In this document: positions 63,886 to 64,000 of the stretch, piece after piece | How the letters are laid out: each line of letters opens with the position of its first letter | Position numbering within the stretch: position 1 is the first letter of the stretch | Assembly (NCBI GenBank): GCA_037893225.1 | Contig: JAZGUH010000627.1 | Location: 1,132,537-1,196,536, forward strand | Source: Hippasteria phrygiana | Taxonomy: Eukaryota > Echinodermata > Asteroidea > Valvatida > Goniasteridae | Direction of reading: 5' to 3' | Length of the DNA: 64,000 nt | The notes under the pieces: model-generated | What the model saw: only the letters and a program-made list of their open reading frames with translations | The model's database searches: none | Told to the model about the DNA's origin: nothing | Made by a program: the position numbers and the translations under genes

Positions 63886-64000
63886 AGCAAACAGCAATAA
63901 CAACAGCACCAACATTCAGTCATGTTTATCGTTCCCGTATGTTTTCGTTTTTTGAAAATACATTGAAAATACAAAAAGTACAAAGAAAATGCCTCGATCA

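Overview
This is eukaryotic genomic DNA: AT-rich, intron-containing, dense in microsatellites, poly(C)/poly(G) tracts and decayed transposons, with no operons or bacterial signals. I can support one protein-coding gene. It is a T-box transcription factor of the Tbx1/10 group on the + strand, with eight coding exons spread over about 40 kb (12680-52894). All introns are GT-AG, all phases match, and the splice product is 527 codons plus stop (the exact 5' end is open). The protein, the large introns, (CCCTAA)-like tracts, tRNA-derived SINEs and the mix of Harbinger-, hAT- and Tc1-like MITEs suggest a marine invertebrate deuterostome (echinoderm, hemichordate or amphioxus). I cannot decide among these from the sequence alone.

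Layout. 1-11.5 kb: 5' flank with no convincing gene; it holds poly-C/G tracts, a 5'-truncated non-LTR retrotransposon end (2343-2850), a degenerate tandem array (8160-8690) and a second LINE relic (9725-9960). 11.5-12.68 kb: CpG-richer DNA directly upstream of the start codon, the best candidate promoter/5' UTR. 12680-12920: exon 1, with an eh1-type Groucho-binding motif. 12921-26128: intron 1 (13.2 kb), with a TA-flanked 0.9-kb element, triplet repeats and several foldback elements. 26129-26489: exon 2 (acidic/Ser-rich linker, basic NLS, start of the T-box). 26490-44031: intron 2 (17.5 kb), with SINEs, MITEs, a telomere-like tract, a GATT minisatellite and repeat-poor GC-richer islands that are candidate enhancers. 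44032-48548: exons 3-6, the rest of the T-box. 51793-52894: exons 7 and 8, the C-terminal domain. 52895-64000: 3' UTR/flank, then more mobile-element debris, including a hAT-type MITE with a perfect 8-bp target duplication.

The most interesting points are: (i) an N-terminal eh1 motif in a Tbx1/10-type protein, resembling the Tbx20 N-terminus; (ii) three in-frame candidate 3' splice sites for exon 7, only one of which restores the conserved Trp closing the T-box region; (iii) a set of precisely bounded non-autonomous transposons (TSDs of CAT, CAA, TA and 8 bp); (iv) a link between long poly-G/C tracts and one repeat family whose ends resemble GGCGGATCCAG/GGCGTAGCCAG; (v) a 20-bp hairpin in intron 2. 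I saw no CRISPR array, operon, toxin or viral gene, and no clearly new multi-gene system.
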